The position numbers and the translations under genes were made by a program. From Dermacoccus abyssi (GTDB taxonomy: Bacteria; Actinomycetota; Actinomycetes; Actinomycetales; Dermatophilaceae), in NCBI RefSeq assembly GCF_003515945.1, contig NZ_QWLM01000015.1:1-64000 (forward strand): a stretch of 64,000 nucleotides of DNA, read 5' to 3'. This document shows positions 15,746-24,677 of this stretch, in pieces. Positions within the stretch are counted from its first letter, which is position 1; every line of letters starts with the position of its first letter. The notes beneath the pieces were generated by a model that did not search any database, was not told the origin of the DNA, and was given only the letters and a program-made list of their open reading frames with translations.

Positions 15746-16477
15746 TCACATGGACTTGCGGTAACGGCCCGGCGGGATGCCGACGAGGCGGGTGAACGTA
15801 CGGCTGAACCCCGCCTGGTCGGCGTAGCCGCAGAGGTCGGCGATCTGGGCGAGCGGCATGTCGGAGCCGGTGAGCAGCCCGCGGGCCACGTCGATGCGCG
15901 TCGAGAGGATGAGTTGGCCGGGCGAACGCCCGAACACCCGACGGCAGCGGCGTTCGAGGGTGTCGACCGAGCATCCCGCCACGCGGGCGAGATCCTCGGA
16001 CGTGACGTTCTCGCCGAGATGGGCGCGGATGTGCGCGACGACGGCACCGAGGGACGTCATCGTCCGGTCGTCCGCCGCACCTTCCCCGACGTCCTGCGAC
16101 ATGCTGACGACGCCCGTCACCCGCCCGTCCTCGTCACGCAGCGGCACCTTGGCGGTGACGTGCCAGCGGAACGGGCCGCCCGGAGCGCGGATGAGTTCCA
16201 ACTCGTTGAACAGGGGGCGTCCGCTCGAGTGGACGCGGGCGTCCTGCTCCTCGTAGCGGTCGGCGAGTTCGGCGACGAACAGTTCACCGGCCCGGCGCCC
16301 GAGCACCTCGGCGCGGGAGCGCTTGTTCGTGCGTTCGACGAAGGTGGGGTTGACCGCGATGTAACGGCCGTCGGCGCCCTTGACGCAGAACATCGTGCCG
16401 GGAAGGTGGTCGACGAGTTCGAGCACCGCGGGCCCCAGAGCGCCTGCGAGGGCGCTGAGTTCGGGGCCGTCGGGCAT
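15746..16477 (-). CDS. AraC-family regulator with N-terminal PAS domain
   Basis: The 243-residue protein has a PAS domain at about residues 20-130 (LPGTMFCVKGADGRYIAVNPTF; later VTGVVSMSQDVGE) and a C-terminal AraC-type double helix-turn-helix (about 145-243; LARVAGCSVDTLERRCRR and ICDLCGYADQAGFSRTFTR-like motif, ending GIPPGRYRKSM). It would bind DNA as an activator and sense a small ligand or redox/light signal through the PAS fold. No obvious target is next to it, apart from the broken membrane-protein gene that converges on it. The start has a TATTCT hexamer 6 nt upstream. Confidence 0.88.
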   Translation of the reverse strand: MPDGPELSALAGALGPAVLELVDHLPGTMFCVKGADGRYIAVNPTFVERTNKRSRAEVLGRRAGELFVAELADRYEEQDARVHSSGRPLFNELELIRAPGGPFRWHVTAKVPLRDEDGRVTGVVSMSQDVGEGAADDRTMTSLGAVVAHIRAHLGENVTSEDLARVAGCSVDTLERRCRRVFGRSPGQLILSTRIDVARGLLTGSDMPLAQIADLCGYADQAGFSRTFTRLVGIPPGRYRKSM

Positions 16478-16483
16478 GGATCA

Positions 16484-16489
16484 AGAATA
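16484..16489 (-). promoter_or_regulatory. Candidate -10 element (TATTCT), leaderless
   Basis: TATTCT on the minus strand stands 6 nt before the ATG at 16477 of the PAS-AraC gene. A close match to TANNNT with no ribosome-binding site. Confidence 0.55.
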
Positions 16490-16573
16490 CGGGTGCTTCA
16501 GCCCGGGATTTTGTAGACGTTCCGCGCTGTATAGGACGCCGAATGTCTACAGAATCACCCGGACGCGACGCGC

Positions 16574-17230
16574 TCAGGGGACGAGGCCGGCGCGGCGGGC
16601 CGCAATGGCGGCCTGAACCCGGGTGGTGCACCCCAGCTTCGTCAGGATACGCGAGACGTGGGTCTTCACCGTCGACTCGGCGATGAAGAGCGACGACGCG
16701 ATGTCGGCGTTCGACAATCCCTCGCCCAGCGCTGCGAGGATCTCGCGCTCGCGGTCGGTGAGATCGCTTGGCCATGTTGATCGTTCGTCAACTGCAGGCG
16801 GGCGCTCGGTCGCGACGAAGCCCGTGATGACGCGGCGCGTCACCTCAGGCGAGAGCACGGCTTCACCGGCGGCGACGCGACGCACCGCGTCGGCGAGAGG
16901 GCCGGCGTCGATCGTCTTGACGAGATAGCCGTCGGCGCCGGCGCCGAGGGCTCCGACGACGTACTCGTCGATCTCGAAACTCGTGAGCACCAGAACGCGT
17001 GACCAACCGTTCGCGACGATCTCGCGGGTCGCCGCGATGCCGTCCGTGCCCGGCATTCGCACGTCCATGAGCGTGACGTCGGGGCGCAGGCTGCGCGCCT
17101 GCGCGATGGCAACGGCGCCATCGCGCGCCTCGCCGACGACCTCGATGTCGTCGCATCCGTCGAGGATGAGGCGCAGCCCGGAGCGGATCGCCGTGTGGTC
17201 GTCGGCGAGCAGGACGCGAATGTCGGTCAT
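16574..17230 (-). CDS. NarL/FixJ-type response regulator
   Basis: The 218-residue protein has an intact receiver domain with D10-D11, phospho-acceptor Asp56 (LMDVRMPG) and Lys in LVKTI, followed by a LuxR-type helix-turn-helix (LTDREREILAALGEGLSNADIASSLFIAESTVKTHVSRIL). It overlaps the preceding histidine-kinase gene by 4 bp (ATGA), so the two proteins form a two-component system made in fixed ratio. The target genes are not evident; the divergent GAP/Sap-like membrane protein gene at 18503 is one candidate. Confidence 0.93.
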   Translation of the reverse strand: MTDIRVLLADDHTAIRSGLRLILDGCDDIEVVGEARDGAVAIAQARSLRPDVTLMDVRMPGTDGIAATREIVANGWSRVLVLTSFEIDEYVVGALGAGADGYLVKTIDAGPLADAVRRVAAGEAVLSPEVTRRVITGFVATERPPAVDERSTWPSDLTDREREILAALGEGLSNADIASSLFIAESTVKTHVSRILTKLGCTTRVQAAIAARRAGLVP

Positions 17231-18393
17231 GCCACCACCTCACCAGAGTCGAGCGGAATGACGGCGTGAACGCGCCACCCTCCGTCGTGCGGACCGGCCT
17301 CGAAAACGCCGCCGAGCGAGGTGACACGCTCCGACATCGACGTGAGGCCGTACCCGCCGTCGCTCCTCGGACCGACTCCACACGGCGAGTCGACGGTGAT
17401 GGCGAGGTCGCCGTCACGCGTCACGACGAGCTCGGCTTGCCCTCCGGGGCAGTGACGCTCGACGTTGGTCAGCGACTCCTGGGCGACCCGGTAGGCCGCG
17501 TGCGCGACCTGGGGTGGCAGATCGCCGAGAAGTGCCGGCTCGTACCGGGCATCGATCTCGAGGCCGCGACCGCGGGCTGCGTCCACCGCATCCTCGAGGT
17601 TCGACGGCGGCATCGCCGGGCCCCCGTCAGGCCGCAGAACGGCGAGCATCGAGCGCAGTTCGCCCATGGCCTGCTTCGACGTCGTCCGGACCCCCTGCAG
17701 AGCCTGCGGTGCGACCTCCGGATTCGCGAGGCCCGCCTCGGCGTGGATCGTGATGGCCGCGAGGTTGCCCGACAGTGCGTCGTGAATCTCGCCGGCCATC
17801 GCCTCGCGCTCGCCTCGACGGGCCTGCTCCTCGCGAAGCGCCGCCATGCGCGCCAGATCCTCGGCGCGAGCTCGTTCGGCCTCGACGAGGTCGGCCTGCT
17901 GCTTCGCCGACTCGCCCCACCAGTACGACGTGCCGAGGACCGCGAAGACAGTGAGCGCCGCCATGATGGCGACGCGTAGGTCGCGGGTCGCCACGAGCGT
18001 CAGCACACCGACGGCTGCGATGACGGCGACGATGACGTGGGCGAGGTGGTCGGCGATCCGTCCCCGCCCGTAACGCCCGGCCGCGTGGACGAGTTCGATG
18101 AACACGAGCAACGACGCGAGGCTCCCGCCGAAGAACCCCTCGGCGACGAAGACGAGAACGCCGACGCCGATCGCGGTGAGCGGGCGCCCACGCCGAACGG
18201 CCATGAGCGCACAGAGCACCGCGAGGGGTGCGAGATGCCACCACCGTTCGAGTGTCCACGGCGTGTCCGTCCACGTCTCGACAAGACCGATCGGCACGAG
18301 GGCGACACCCAGCGCGAACATGCCGAATGCGCCGCGCAGGTCACGGCTCGTCACGTCAGCGGATGCAGGTTCGGCGGGGGCCACGTCAGTCAT
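17227..18393 (-). CDS. Sensor histidine kinase, HisKA_3/NarX-like
   Basis: The 388-residue protein has about four to six membrane helices in residues 22-155, a short coiled linker, the HisKA_3 phospho-acceptor helix with His204 (AGEIHDALSGNLAAITIHAEAGL), and an ATPase domain with N-box ESLTNVERH and G-box GGYGLTSMSERV. There is no large extracellular domain, so it may sense a signal in or at the membrane. It is co-translated with the response regulator at 16574. The ATG at 18393 begins at the first plausible start before the first membrane helix. Confidence 0.9.
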   Translation of the reverse strand: MTDVAPAEPASADVTSRDLRGAFGMFALGVALVPIGLVETWTDTPWTLERWWHLAPLAVLCALMAVRRGRPLTAIGVGVLVFVAEGFFGGSLASLLVFIELVHAAGRYGRGRIADHLAHVIVAVIAAVGVLTLVATRDLRVAIMAALTVFAVLGTSYWWGESAKQQADLVEAERARAEDLARMAALREEQARRGEREAMAGEIHDALSGNLAAITIHAEAGLANPEVAPQALQGVRTTSKQAMGELRSMLAVLRPDGGPAMPPSNLEDAVDAARGRGLEIDARYEPALLGDLPPQVAHAAYRVAQESLTNVERHCPGGQAELVVTRDGDLAITVDSPCGVGPRSDGGYGLTSMSERVTSLGGVFEAGPHDGGWRVHAVIPLDSGEVVA

Positions 18394-18502
18394 TGCAGCA
18401 TGCCGCGGGGCGCGGTGCGTCCCTCGAAAGGATGACGCCGGTGTGCGCGAACGGCACTTCCTGCCGACGCGCGAGTACGGCGCGCGCGAGCACGCTGAGC
18501 GC

Positions 18503-19222
18503 ATGGACCTCGAACTCGCTCTCACCCTCGTGGTGCTCGCGCTCGTCGACGCGACGAGTCTCGGTACCCTCGTCATCCCGGTGTGGTTTCTCCTCATGCC
18601 CGGACGGCCACGCGTGGGTCGGATGCTCACCTACCTTGCGGCCGTCGTCGGCTCGTACGTCGTGCTCGGTTTCGTGTTGCTCGCCGGTGCCCTCGTCTTC
18701 CTCGAACGGATCTCGGCCTGGTTCGCAGGGTCGAGCGGAGCCCACGTTCTGCTCGCCGTCGGAGCCGCCATGTTTCTCGTCGGCGTGTGCATGCCGACGA
18801 AGAAGGACGCCGAACCAGGACGCCTCATGCGCAGGATCACCACCTGGCGCGACCGGGCGATGGGCGCCGACGGCGACGCCGGCGTCAAGGCCGTCGTGGC
18901 GCTCGCCGTGGTGGCCGTCCTCGTCGAAGCGGCGTCGATGGTGCCCTATCTCGCGGCGATCGGTCTGCTCTCGGCGGCACCGATGTCGACGCCGGAGCGG
19001 GGCCTCGCGCTCGTCGCGTACTGCCTCGTCATGGTGGTGCCCGCCCTCCTGTGCCTGGCGGCGAGGCTCATCCTGCACGAGCGCATCGAGCGACCGCTCC
19101 AGCGCTTCGGGGCCTGGATCGAACGCACGAGCCACGAGAACCTCGCCTGGGCGCTCGCCATCATCGGGTTCCTCCTCGTGCGCCACGCGTGGATGGCCGG
19201 CGCCCGCCCGCCCTGGATGTGA
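18503..19222 (+). CDS. GAP/Sap-like integral membrane protein
   Basis: This 239-residue protein has six hydrophobic segments, with a polar loop at about residues 90-125 (MPTKKDAEPGRLMRRITTWRDRAMG). The pattern of DATSLGTLVIPVWFLLMPGR near the N-terminus and LAWALAIIGFLLVRHAWMA at the end matches the GAP family, which includes Sap (sulfolipid-1-addressing protein) of mycobacteria and is thought to help export glycolipids. The substrate here is unknown. CACGCT stands 6 nt before the ATG. It is divergent from the two-component system, a common layout for a regulated target. Confidence 0.78.
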   Translation: MDLELALTLVVLALVDATSLGTLVIPVWFLLMPGRPRVGRMLTYLAAVVGSYVVLGFVLLAGALVFLERISAWFAGSSGAHVLLAVGAAMFLVGVCMPTKKDAEPGRLMRRITTWRDRAMGADGDAGVKAVVALAVVAVLVEAASMVPYLAAIGLLSAAPMSTPERGLALVAYCLVMVVPALLCLAARLILHERIERPLQRFGAWIERTSHENLAWALAIIGFLLVRHAWMAGARPPWM

Positions 19223-19320
19223 CCGGAACATTCGCTTCTGCCCCGTCATTGCGCGCAATCCGCGGCCACGCTGCGGCATTTGGGCAAGACATACGGACCG
19301 GTAGGGCGAACACTGACGGT

Positions 19321-22300
19321 ATGAGCCAGATCACTGACGCGCCGCACACCCCCGCGGCGCCCGACATCGACCCCACCGCCGTCTTGCGCGACCTCGCGGA
19401 CGAAGCCGTCGCCCTCGCCAAGAAGTGGGGCGACGCCACCGAAGCCGGCCAGACGAAGGCCGAGAAGCGCACGAGCGATCAGCTCGGCGCGCTGCTGCGT
19501 GACGAGAAGGGCCTCGACCTCGCGGTGAAGTTCGTCGACCGCGTCGCCCGTCCCGAGGACAACACGGCGGCCGCGCGCGAACTCGCGCGCCTGTCGTCCA
19601 ACGAGGCCACCGGGTTCATGGGGCGCATCGACGCCGCGCTCATGGGCATCGGTTCGCGCGTCGCCACCCTCGCGCCGCCCGTCGTCGTGCCCGCCGCGCG
19701 CAAGCGCCTGCGTCAGCTCGTCGGTCACCTCGTCGTCGACGCCAGTGACCCGACGCTGGGCAAGCACCTCGCCAAGGCGCAGGCGGACGGGTTCCGCCTC
19801 AACATCAACCTGCTCGGCGAAGCCGTGCTCGGTGAGGCCGAGGCCGCTCGTCGCACCGAGTCGACCCGCAAGCTGCTCGCGCGCGACGACGTCGACTACG
19901 TCTCGATCAAGATCAGCTGCCTCGTCTCGCAGATCTCGACCTGGGACACGGAGGGAACGGTCGAGCGCGCCCTCGAGCGCCTGCGCCCGATCTACCGGGT
20001 GGCGAACGAGGCCTCGCCCAAGAAGTTCGTCAACCTCGACATGGAGGAATACCGCGACCTCGACCTGACGATCGAGCTGTTCACGCGACTCCTTTCCGAG
20101 CCCGAGTTCCATGACCTCGAGGCCGGCATCGTGCTGCAGGCCTACCTGCCCGACGCCGTGCCCGCGCTCGAGCGACTCATCGACTTCGCGAAGAAGCGCA
20201 AGGCGGCCGGTGGCGCCGGCATCAAGGTGCGTCTCGTCAAGGGGGCCAACCTCGCGATGGAGCGCGTCGAGGCCGAGGTGCACGACTGGGAGCAGGCACC
20301 GTACACCTCCAAGGAGGACGTGGACGCCAACTACCTCGCGTTCATCGAGCGCGCCACGCGCCCCGACGCGATGGAGGTTTGCCGACTCGGTGTCGCCTCG
20401 CACAACCTCTTCGACGTCGCCGTCGCGCACCTGCTGTCGGAGAAGCGTGGCGTGAGCGACCACCTCGACGTCGAGATGCTGCAGGGCATGGCGCCCTCGC
20501 AGGCGCGCGCCGTCAAGGCCGACGTGGGCACGGTGCTGCTCTACACGCCGGTCGTGAAGTCGGAGGACTTCGACGTCGCCGTCTCCTACCTCATCCGCCG
20601 TCTCGAGGAGAACGCGGCCGAGCAGAACTTCCTGCACGCCATGTTCAGCCACGACGACGAGGCCGACGACAAGTACAAGTACGTGCGCGACGGCCTCACC
20701 GGCACCGGTCGCCTCACGCCCATGGAGGATCAGGAGCGTCGTTTCCGCGAGTCCGTGGACGCTCTGGCCTCGACGCCCGTCGGGCCGCGCCGCAGCGCCG
20801 AGCGCAAGCCGATCGGCGACTACTTCGAGAACACCGCCGACTCCGACCCGGCGCTGCCGGCCGTGCGTGAGTGGGCGCTCGCGGCAGTGACGCGTGAACC
20901 CGCGCCGCTGACCTCGCCCGAACTCACGTCGCTCGAGGCCGTCGACGAGGTCGTGAGCCGTGGCGTCGGCGCGCACGAGGCCTGGGCCGCTCGCCCCAAC
21001 GCGGAGCGTGCCGCGCTGCTGCGCGAGGCCGCACGCGAACTCGAGAAGCGTCGTGGTGACCTCATCACCGTCGCGGCCGCCGAGGGTGGCAAGACGATCG
21101 ATCAGGTCGACCCCGAGGTCTCCGAAGCCATCGACTTCGCGCGCTACTACGCCGACAGGTGCGAAGACCTCGTCAGCGGAATGGCCTCGGACGGAGCGCG
21201 ATTCGAGCCTCACAAGCTGACGCTGGTCACGCCGCCGTGGAACTTCCCCGTCGCCATTCCTATCGGTTCCGTGCTCGCGGCGCTCGCGAGCGGATCGGCC
21301 GTCATCATCAAGCCGGCGCCGCAGACGGTCGGCTGCGTCGAGGTCGCGATGGAGGCCCTGTGGGCCGCCGGCATCCCGCGCGAGGTGGCCCAGGTCGTGC
21401 GCGTCGAGGAGAACGAGAACGGCAAGGCGCTCGTGTCCCACGAGGACGTCGACACCGTCATCCTCACCGGCTCGATCGAGACGGGGCGCCTGTTCGCCGG
21501 CTGGCGTTCGCGTCACGCCGGTGGCCCGCGCGTGTTCGGCGAGACGAGCGGTAAGAACGCCCTCGTCGTCACGCCTGCGGCGGACCTCGACCTCGCGGCC
21601 GCCGACCTCATGAAGTCGGCGTTCGGCCACGCCGGGCAGAAGTGTTCGGCGGCCTCGCTCGGTATCCTCGTCGGCTCGGTCGGCTCCTCGCGTCGTTTCC
21701 GTGAGCAGCTCATCGACGCCGTGGAGTCGCTGCGCGTCGGCTGGCCGAGCGACCTCGGCACGACGATGGGCCCGGTCATCGAGCCGCCGTCGGGCAAGTT
21801 GCTCAAGGCGCTCACGACCCTCGAGGAGGGCGAGACGTGGCTCGTCGAGCCGAAGCAGCTCGACGAGACGGGTCGCCTGTGGTCGCCCGGCCTCAAGGAC
21901 GGCGTGAAGCCCGGCTCCTTCTTCCACATGACCGAGGTCTTCGGGCCCGTGCTCGGCCTCATGCACGCCGACTCCCTCGAGGAGGCGCTCGAACTGCAGA
22001 ACGCGACGCAGTTCGGCCTCACGGCAGGCATTCACAGCCTCGACGAGGACGAGATCGAGTACTGGCGCGAGCACGTCGAGGCCGGCAACGGCTACGTCAA
22101 CCGGCACATCACCGGCGCCATCGTGCAGCGTCAGAGCTTCGGTGGCTGGAAGGAATCGGTCATGGGCCCGGGCGCCAAGGCCGGTGGCCCCAACTACGTC
22201 GCGCAGTTCGGTACGTGGGTGGCGGACGGCGTTGCTCGTCAGGGTGCGCCGGTCATGCCGCGCGTGCGGGACCTGCAGGAGATCCTCGCGCCCCTCGCGC

Positions 22301-22929
22301 GTGCCGAGGACGACGCGGCGTGGCTGCTCGCGTCGCTGCGTTCGGACGCCTACGCGTGGCGTGAGGAACTCGGTATCGAGTCCGACCCGTCGTCGCTGCG
22401 CGCGGAGAGCAACATCTTCCGTTACCGCCCGCAGCCGCGCGTCGTCGTGCGCGCGGAACTCAGCGAGGGTCTCGACGCCGATGACCGGGCAGCCGACCGC
22501 ACCCTCGTCGAGGTGGCGCGTCTCGTGCTGGCCGCGCACCTCGTCGGTTCGTCGGTTCGCCTGTCGTGGGACATCGCTCTGCAGCCGGCGCTCAAGCGAC
22601 TCGAGGAGACGGGTGAGGGCCGCCAGGCGCTCGCGTGGCTCGACCGCGTCGGCGAGGTGGAGAGCTCCGCGCAGTTCGTGTCGTGGGCTCGCGCGCAGGC
22701 GCTCGACGGCGAGTCGCTGCGTATCCGCATGGTCGGCGCGGACGCCGACGGTGAGACCGCTGCGGCGCTCGCCGAGGCACCTGCTGCCGACCAGGGCGCC
22801 AGCATCACGCCGCTGTTCGGCGAGGTGCTCTCGACCGGCCGTCGTGAGCTGCTGACGTTCCTGCGCGAGCAGGCGATCAGCCGCACCCTGCACCGCTTCG
22901 GTCACGTGCCGCCGGAGCTCGTGCGCTGA
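19321..22929 (+). CDS. putA: Bifunctional proline dehydrogenase / 1-pyrroline-5-carboxylate dehydrogenase
   Basis: The 1202-residue enzyme oxidises proline to glutamate in two steps with substrate channelling. Residues about 80-430 form the FAD-dependent proline dehydrogenase barrel, including RLVKGANLAMERVEAE and the proline-binding RRLEENAAEQNF. From about 520 follows the NAD-dependent aldehyde dehydrogenase, with catalytic Glu741 (GETSGKN) and Cys775 (GQKCSAA). About 200 further residues form a C-terminal domain as in long PutAs. The N-terminal ribbon-helix-helix DNA-binding domain of enterobacterial PutA is missing, so it does not regulate its own gene. AACACT lies 6 nt upstream of the ATG, so the message may be leaderless. 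Confidence 0.96.
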   Translation: MSQITDAPHTPAAPDIDPTAVLRDLADEAVALAKKWGDATEAGQTKAEKRTSDQLGALLRDEKGLDLAVKFVDRVARPEDNTAAARELARLSSNEATGFMGRIDAALMGIGSRVATLAPPVVVPAARKRLRQLVGHLVVDASDPTLGKHLAKAQADGFRLNINLLGEAVLGEAEAARRTESTRKLLARDDVDYVSIKISCLVSQISTWDTEGTVERALERLRPIYRVANEASPKKFVNLDMEEYRDLDLTIELFTRLLSEPEFHDLEAGIVLQAYLPDAVPALERLIDFAKKRKAAGGAGIKVRLVKGANLAMERVEAEVHDWEQAPYTSKEDVDANYLAFIERATRPDAMEVCRLGVASHNLFDVAVAHLLSEKRGVSDHLDVEMLQGMAPSQARAVKADVGTVLLYTPVVKSEDFDVAVSYLIRRLEENAAEQNFLHAMFSHDDEADDKYKYVRDGLTGTGRLTPMEDQERRFRESVDALASTPVGPRRSAERKPIGDYFENTADSDPALPAVREWALAAVTREPAPLTSPELTSLEAVDEVVSRGVGAHEAWAARPNAERAALLREAARELEKRRGDLITVAAAEGGKTIDQVDPEVSEAIDFARYYADRCEDLVSGMASDGARFEPHKLTLVTPPWNFPVAIPIGSVLAALASGSAVIIKPAPQTVGCVEVAMEALWAAGIPREVAQVVRVEENENGKALVSHEDVDTVILTGSIETGRLFAGWRSRHAGGPRVFGETSGKNALVVTPAADLDLAAADLMKSAFGHAGQKCSAASLGILVGSVGSSRRFREQLIDAVESLRVGWPSDLGTTMGPVIEPPSGKLLKALTTLEEGETWLVEPKQLDETGRLWSPGLKDGVKPGSFFHMTEVFGPVLGLMHADSLEEALELQNATQFGLTAGIHSLDEDEIEYWREHVEAGNGYVNRHITGAIVQRQSFGGWKESVMGPGAKAGGPNYVAQFGTWVADGVARQGAPVMPRVRDLQEILAPLARAEDDAAWLLASLRSDAYAWREELGIESDPSSLRAESNIFRYRPQPRVVVRAELSEGLDADDRAADRTLVEVARLVLAAHLVGSSVRLSWDIALQPALKRLEETGEGRQALAWLDRVGEVESSAQFVSWARAQALDGESLRIRMVGADADGETAAALAEAPAADQGASITPLFGEVLSTGRRELLTFLREQAISRTLHRFGHVPPELVR

Positions 22930-22945
22930 TCGACGCCACGAAAGG

Positions 22946-22977
22946 ACGCGCCTCGCAGTCGACGCTGTGGGGCGCGT
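22946..22977 (+). terminator. Probable terminator after putA
   Basis: A 7-bp stem (ACGCGCC with GGCGCGT) with an inner imperfect helix lies 17 nt past the putA stop and is followed by TCTCGTG. There is no long T run, as is common in high-GC genomes. Confidence 0.45.
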
Positions 22978-23071
22978 TCTCGTGTCATCGGCCCGGTGTC
23001 GCGGCGTCGGGGAGTGACGGTGGCAGCCGCGCGGCCACCATCTCGTGTCGGGAATCGGGCACCATGAATCC

Positions 23072-23620
23072 GTGGCACTTCTTCAGTCGGACGTTCTCGT
23101 CATCGACCAGGTCACGAGCTTCATGGGTAACGACTTCGCCATCATGGACGCCGGTGGGCAGCCGATCGGGCGCATCGGCACCGACGGTGGTGCTCTGAAG
23201 CGCTTGGCCCTCGGCAACCGTGAACTCACCATTCTGGACACCGACGGCTCCCTGTTCATGCGCATCGACGACGTGATGAACTTCGGGCGCGACCGCTACG
23301 TGCTCTTAGACCCAAGCGGTCATCAGTTCGGCGAGGTGGTCAAGGAGTTCACGTTGTTCTCCAAGCGGCTCACCGTGAACCTCCCGGACGCGACGCTGCA
23401 GTTGTCGGGCAGCTTCTTCGAGCGCGAGTTCGAGGTGGTCGGCCCCGGTGGACCGGTGGCTCGCGTGTCGCGCCGGTGGCCGGGCATCGGCGCGGCGTTC
23501 CTCGGCAAGGAGCGTTACGTCCTCGGGTTCACTCCTGGGGTTCCCGGCCCGACTCGCGCCGCGACACTGGGCGCGGTCGTCGCGCTCGACCTCATCCGAG
23601 CCAAGGGCCAACAGGGTTAA
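23072..23620 (+). CDS. LURP-one-related / phospholipid-scramblase-like protein
   Basis: The 182-residue protein consists of repeated beta strands with patterns such as FAIMDAGGQPIGRI, LTILDTDGSLFMRI, YVLLDPSGHQFGEVV and FEVVGPGGPVARV. This is the Tubby-C-terminal-like/LURP-one fold. In bacteria the function is unknown; the fold binds membranes or phosphoinositides in eukaryotes. There is no signal peptide. The GTG at 23072 is preferred over 23045 because MALLQSDVLVIDQ matches the usual family opening and CACCAT lies 6 nt upstream. Confidence 0.75.
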   Translation: MALLQSDVLVIDQVTSFMGNDFAIMDAGGQPIGRIGTDGGALKRLALGNRELTILDTDGSLFMRIDDVMNFGRDRYVLLDPSGHQFGEVVKEFTLFSKRLTVNLPDATLQLSGSFFEREFEVVGPGGPVARVSRRWPGIGAAFLGKERYVLGFTPGVPGPTRAATLGAVVALDLIRAKGQQG

Positions 23621-23677
23621 TCCGGCTTCTCCTCGGCTGAACCGGGTGAGCGTCCCCCGGGCGCCGGGTCAGGCGTC

Positions 23678-24118
23678 TCAGTCGAGGCCGGGCTTGCGAC
23701 GCTGCTGCTTCGTCACGCTGCGCTGCTTCTTCGCCTCGAGGCGCCGCCGCTTCGAACCGCGCGTCGGCTGCGTCGGCCGGCGAGGCACCGGTGGGGCGAC
23801 CGCCTCACGCAGGAGGGTAGCCAGGCGCTCGCGGGCGGCTGTGCGGTTACGGCGTTGCGAGCGGTGCTCGGCTGCGGTCACCGTCAGCACCCCGGCCGCG
23901 AGCCGCGCGTCGAGGGCTGCGAGCACGCGGGCGCGCTGGGTGTCGTCGAGCGCGCTCGTCGTCGTGAGGTCGAGGCTGAGCTGCACGCGCGAGTCGGTGG
24001 TGTTGACGCCCTGACCGCCCGGGCCGGAGGCGTGGGAGAACTGCTCCTGCAGCTCGGCGGCGGGGACGCGCAGGCCACGCGGGGCGCCAGGCCCCGGCAT
24101 CACCGACAGATCGTCCAC
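23678..24118 (-). CDS. arfB: Ribosome-rescue peptidyl-tRNA hydrolase, ArfB
   Basis: The 146-residue protein has the release-factor domain with the catalytic GGQ motif (SGPGGQGVNTTDSRVQL) and a basic C-terminal tail (RGSKRRRLEAKKQRSVTKQQRRK) that in ArfB/YaeJ enters the empty mRNA channel of stalled ribosomes. It lacks codon-recognition domains, so it frees nascent chains on non-stop complexes. The gene starts at GTG 24118 or ATG 24100. It lies 8 nt after the marR-like gene on the same strand. Confidence 0.92.
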   Translation of the reverse strand: MDDLSVMPGPGAPRGLRVPAAELQEQFSHASGPGGQGVNTTDSRVQLSLDLTTTSALDDTQRARVLAALDARLAAGVLTVTAAEHRSQRRNRTAARERLATLLREAVAPPVPRRPTQPTRGSKRRRLEAKKQRSVTKQQRRKPGLD

Positions 24119-24126
24119 GTCAGAAG

Positions 24127-24567
24127 TCAGTGCTTCTCGACGAAGGCGACGAGGTCGGCGAGTTCTGGCTTTTCCCGGGCTGATTCGAGCGAGGCGGCGA
24201 GGACACGGTCGTGCGTGGGGCGGGCCTTCTCGTAGGCGGCGCGACCTTCCGGCGTCAGCTCCGTGTAGATGCCGCGCCGGTCGTCCGCGCAGATGATGCG
24301 CGTGAGGTAACCGCGGTCTTCGAGTCGGTTGACGAGCCTCGTGGTCGCGGAGGGGGAGAGGGCTGCTGCGCGCGCCACCTGCGCCATGCGGAGGTGGAAC
24401 GTGCCGTCCTGGCGCGACAGGGCGTCGAGCACCGTGTACTCCACGACGGTCAGGCCGTGGCCCGCGACGAGCTCCTTCTCGAGACAGGTCTCGATGTGTC
24501 CGTGGAGTGCGGCGAGCGTGCGCCAGCCCGAGGCGCGGACCTCGACGGCGGTGTCAGCGATACCCAT
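24127..24567 (-). CDS. MarR-family transcriptional regulator
   Basis: The 146-residue protein has a MarR winged helix: LTVVEYTVLDALSRQDGTFHLRMAQVARAAALSPSATTRLVNRLEDRGYLTR and the wing residues CADDRRGIYTELTPEG. It is divergent from an MFS carrier gene, and a perfect 11-bp inverted repeat lies between them. This is the usual layout in which MarR represses an efflux pump and itself until a ligand binds. The ATG at 24567 has TACACT 6 nt upstream, so the message may be leaderless. Confidence 0.92.
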   Translation of the reverse strand: MGIADTAVEVRASGWRTLAALHGHIETCLEKELVAGHGLTVVEYTVLDALSRQDGTFHLRMAQVARAAALSPSATTRLVNRLEDRGYLTRIICADDRRGIYTELTPEGRAAYEKARPTHDRVLAASLESAREKPELADLVAFVEKH

Positions 24568-24573
24568 GAATTC

Positions 24574-24579
24574 AGTGTA
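24574..24579 (-). promoter_or_regulatory. Candidate -10 element (TACACT) of the marR-like gene
   Basis: TACACT on the minus strand is 6 nt before the ATG at 24567. The palindromic operator at 24602-24632 lies about where the -35 region would be, so bound MarR could block polymerase. Confidence 0.55.
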
Positions 24580-24601
24580 CGCCGCTTGCAATAGAGCGCG
24601 T

Positions 24602-24632
24602 GTGCAACTAACGTCACGCAAGTTAGTTGCAC
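24602..24632 (+). promoter_or_regulatory. Palindromic operator between marR and MFS genes
   Basis: GTGCAACTAAC (24602-24612) and GTTAGTTGCAC (24622-24632) are a perfect 11-bp inverted repeat with a 9-nt spacer, in a segment of lower GC than its surroundings. The position between two divergent genes makes it the probable binding site of the MarR-family protein. Confidence 0.75.
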
Positions 24633-24677
24633 GCGCAATATTTTGCCGCATGGAATGAACCTCGAAAGGTTGCACTC

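Noticed and set aside
19246-22905. Very long minus-strand reading frame (1219 codons) opposite putA
   Set aside because: It is the antisense shadow of putA, as expected from the GC bias at third positions. Its amino acid make-up is rich in Arg, Asp and His with no recognisable domain.
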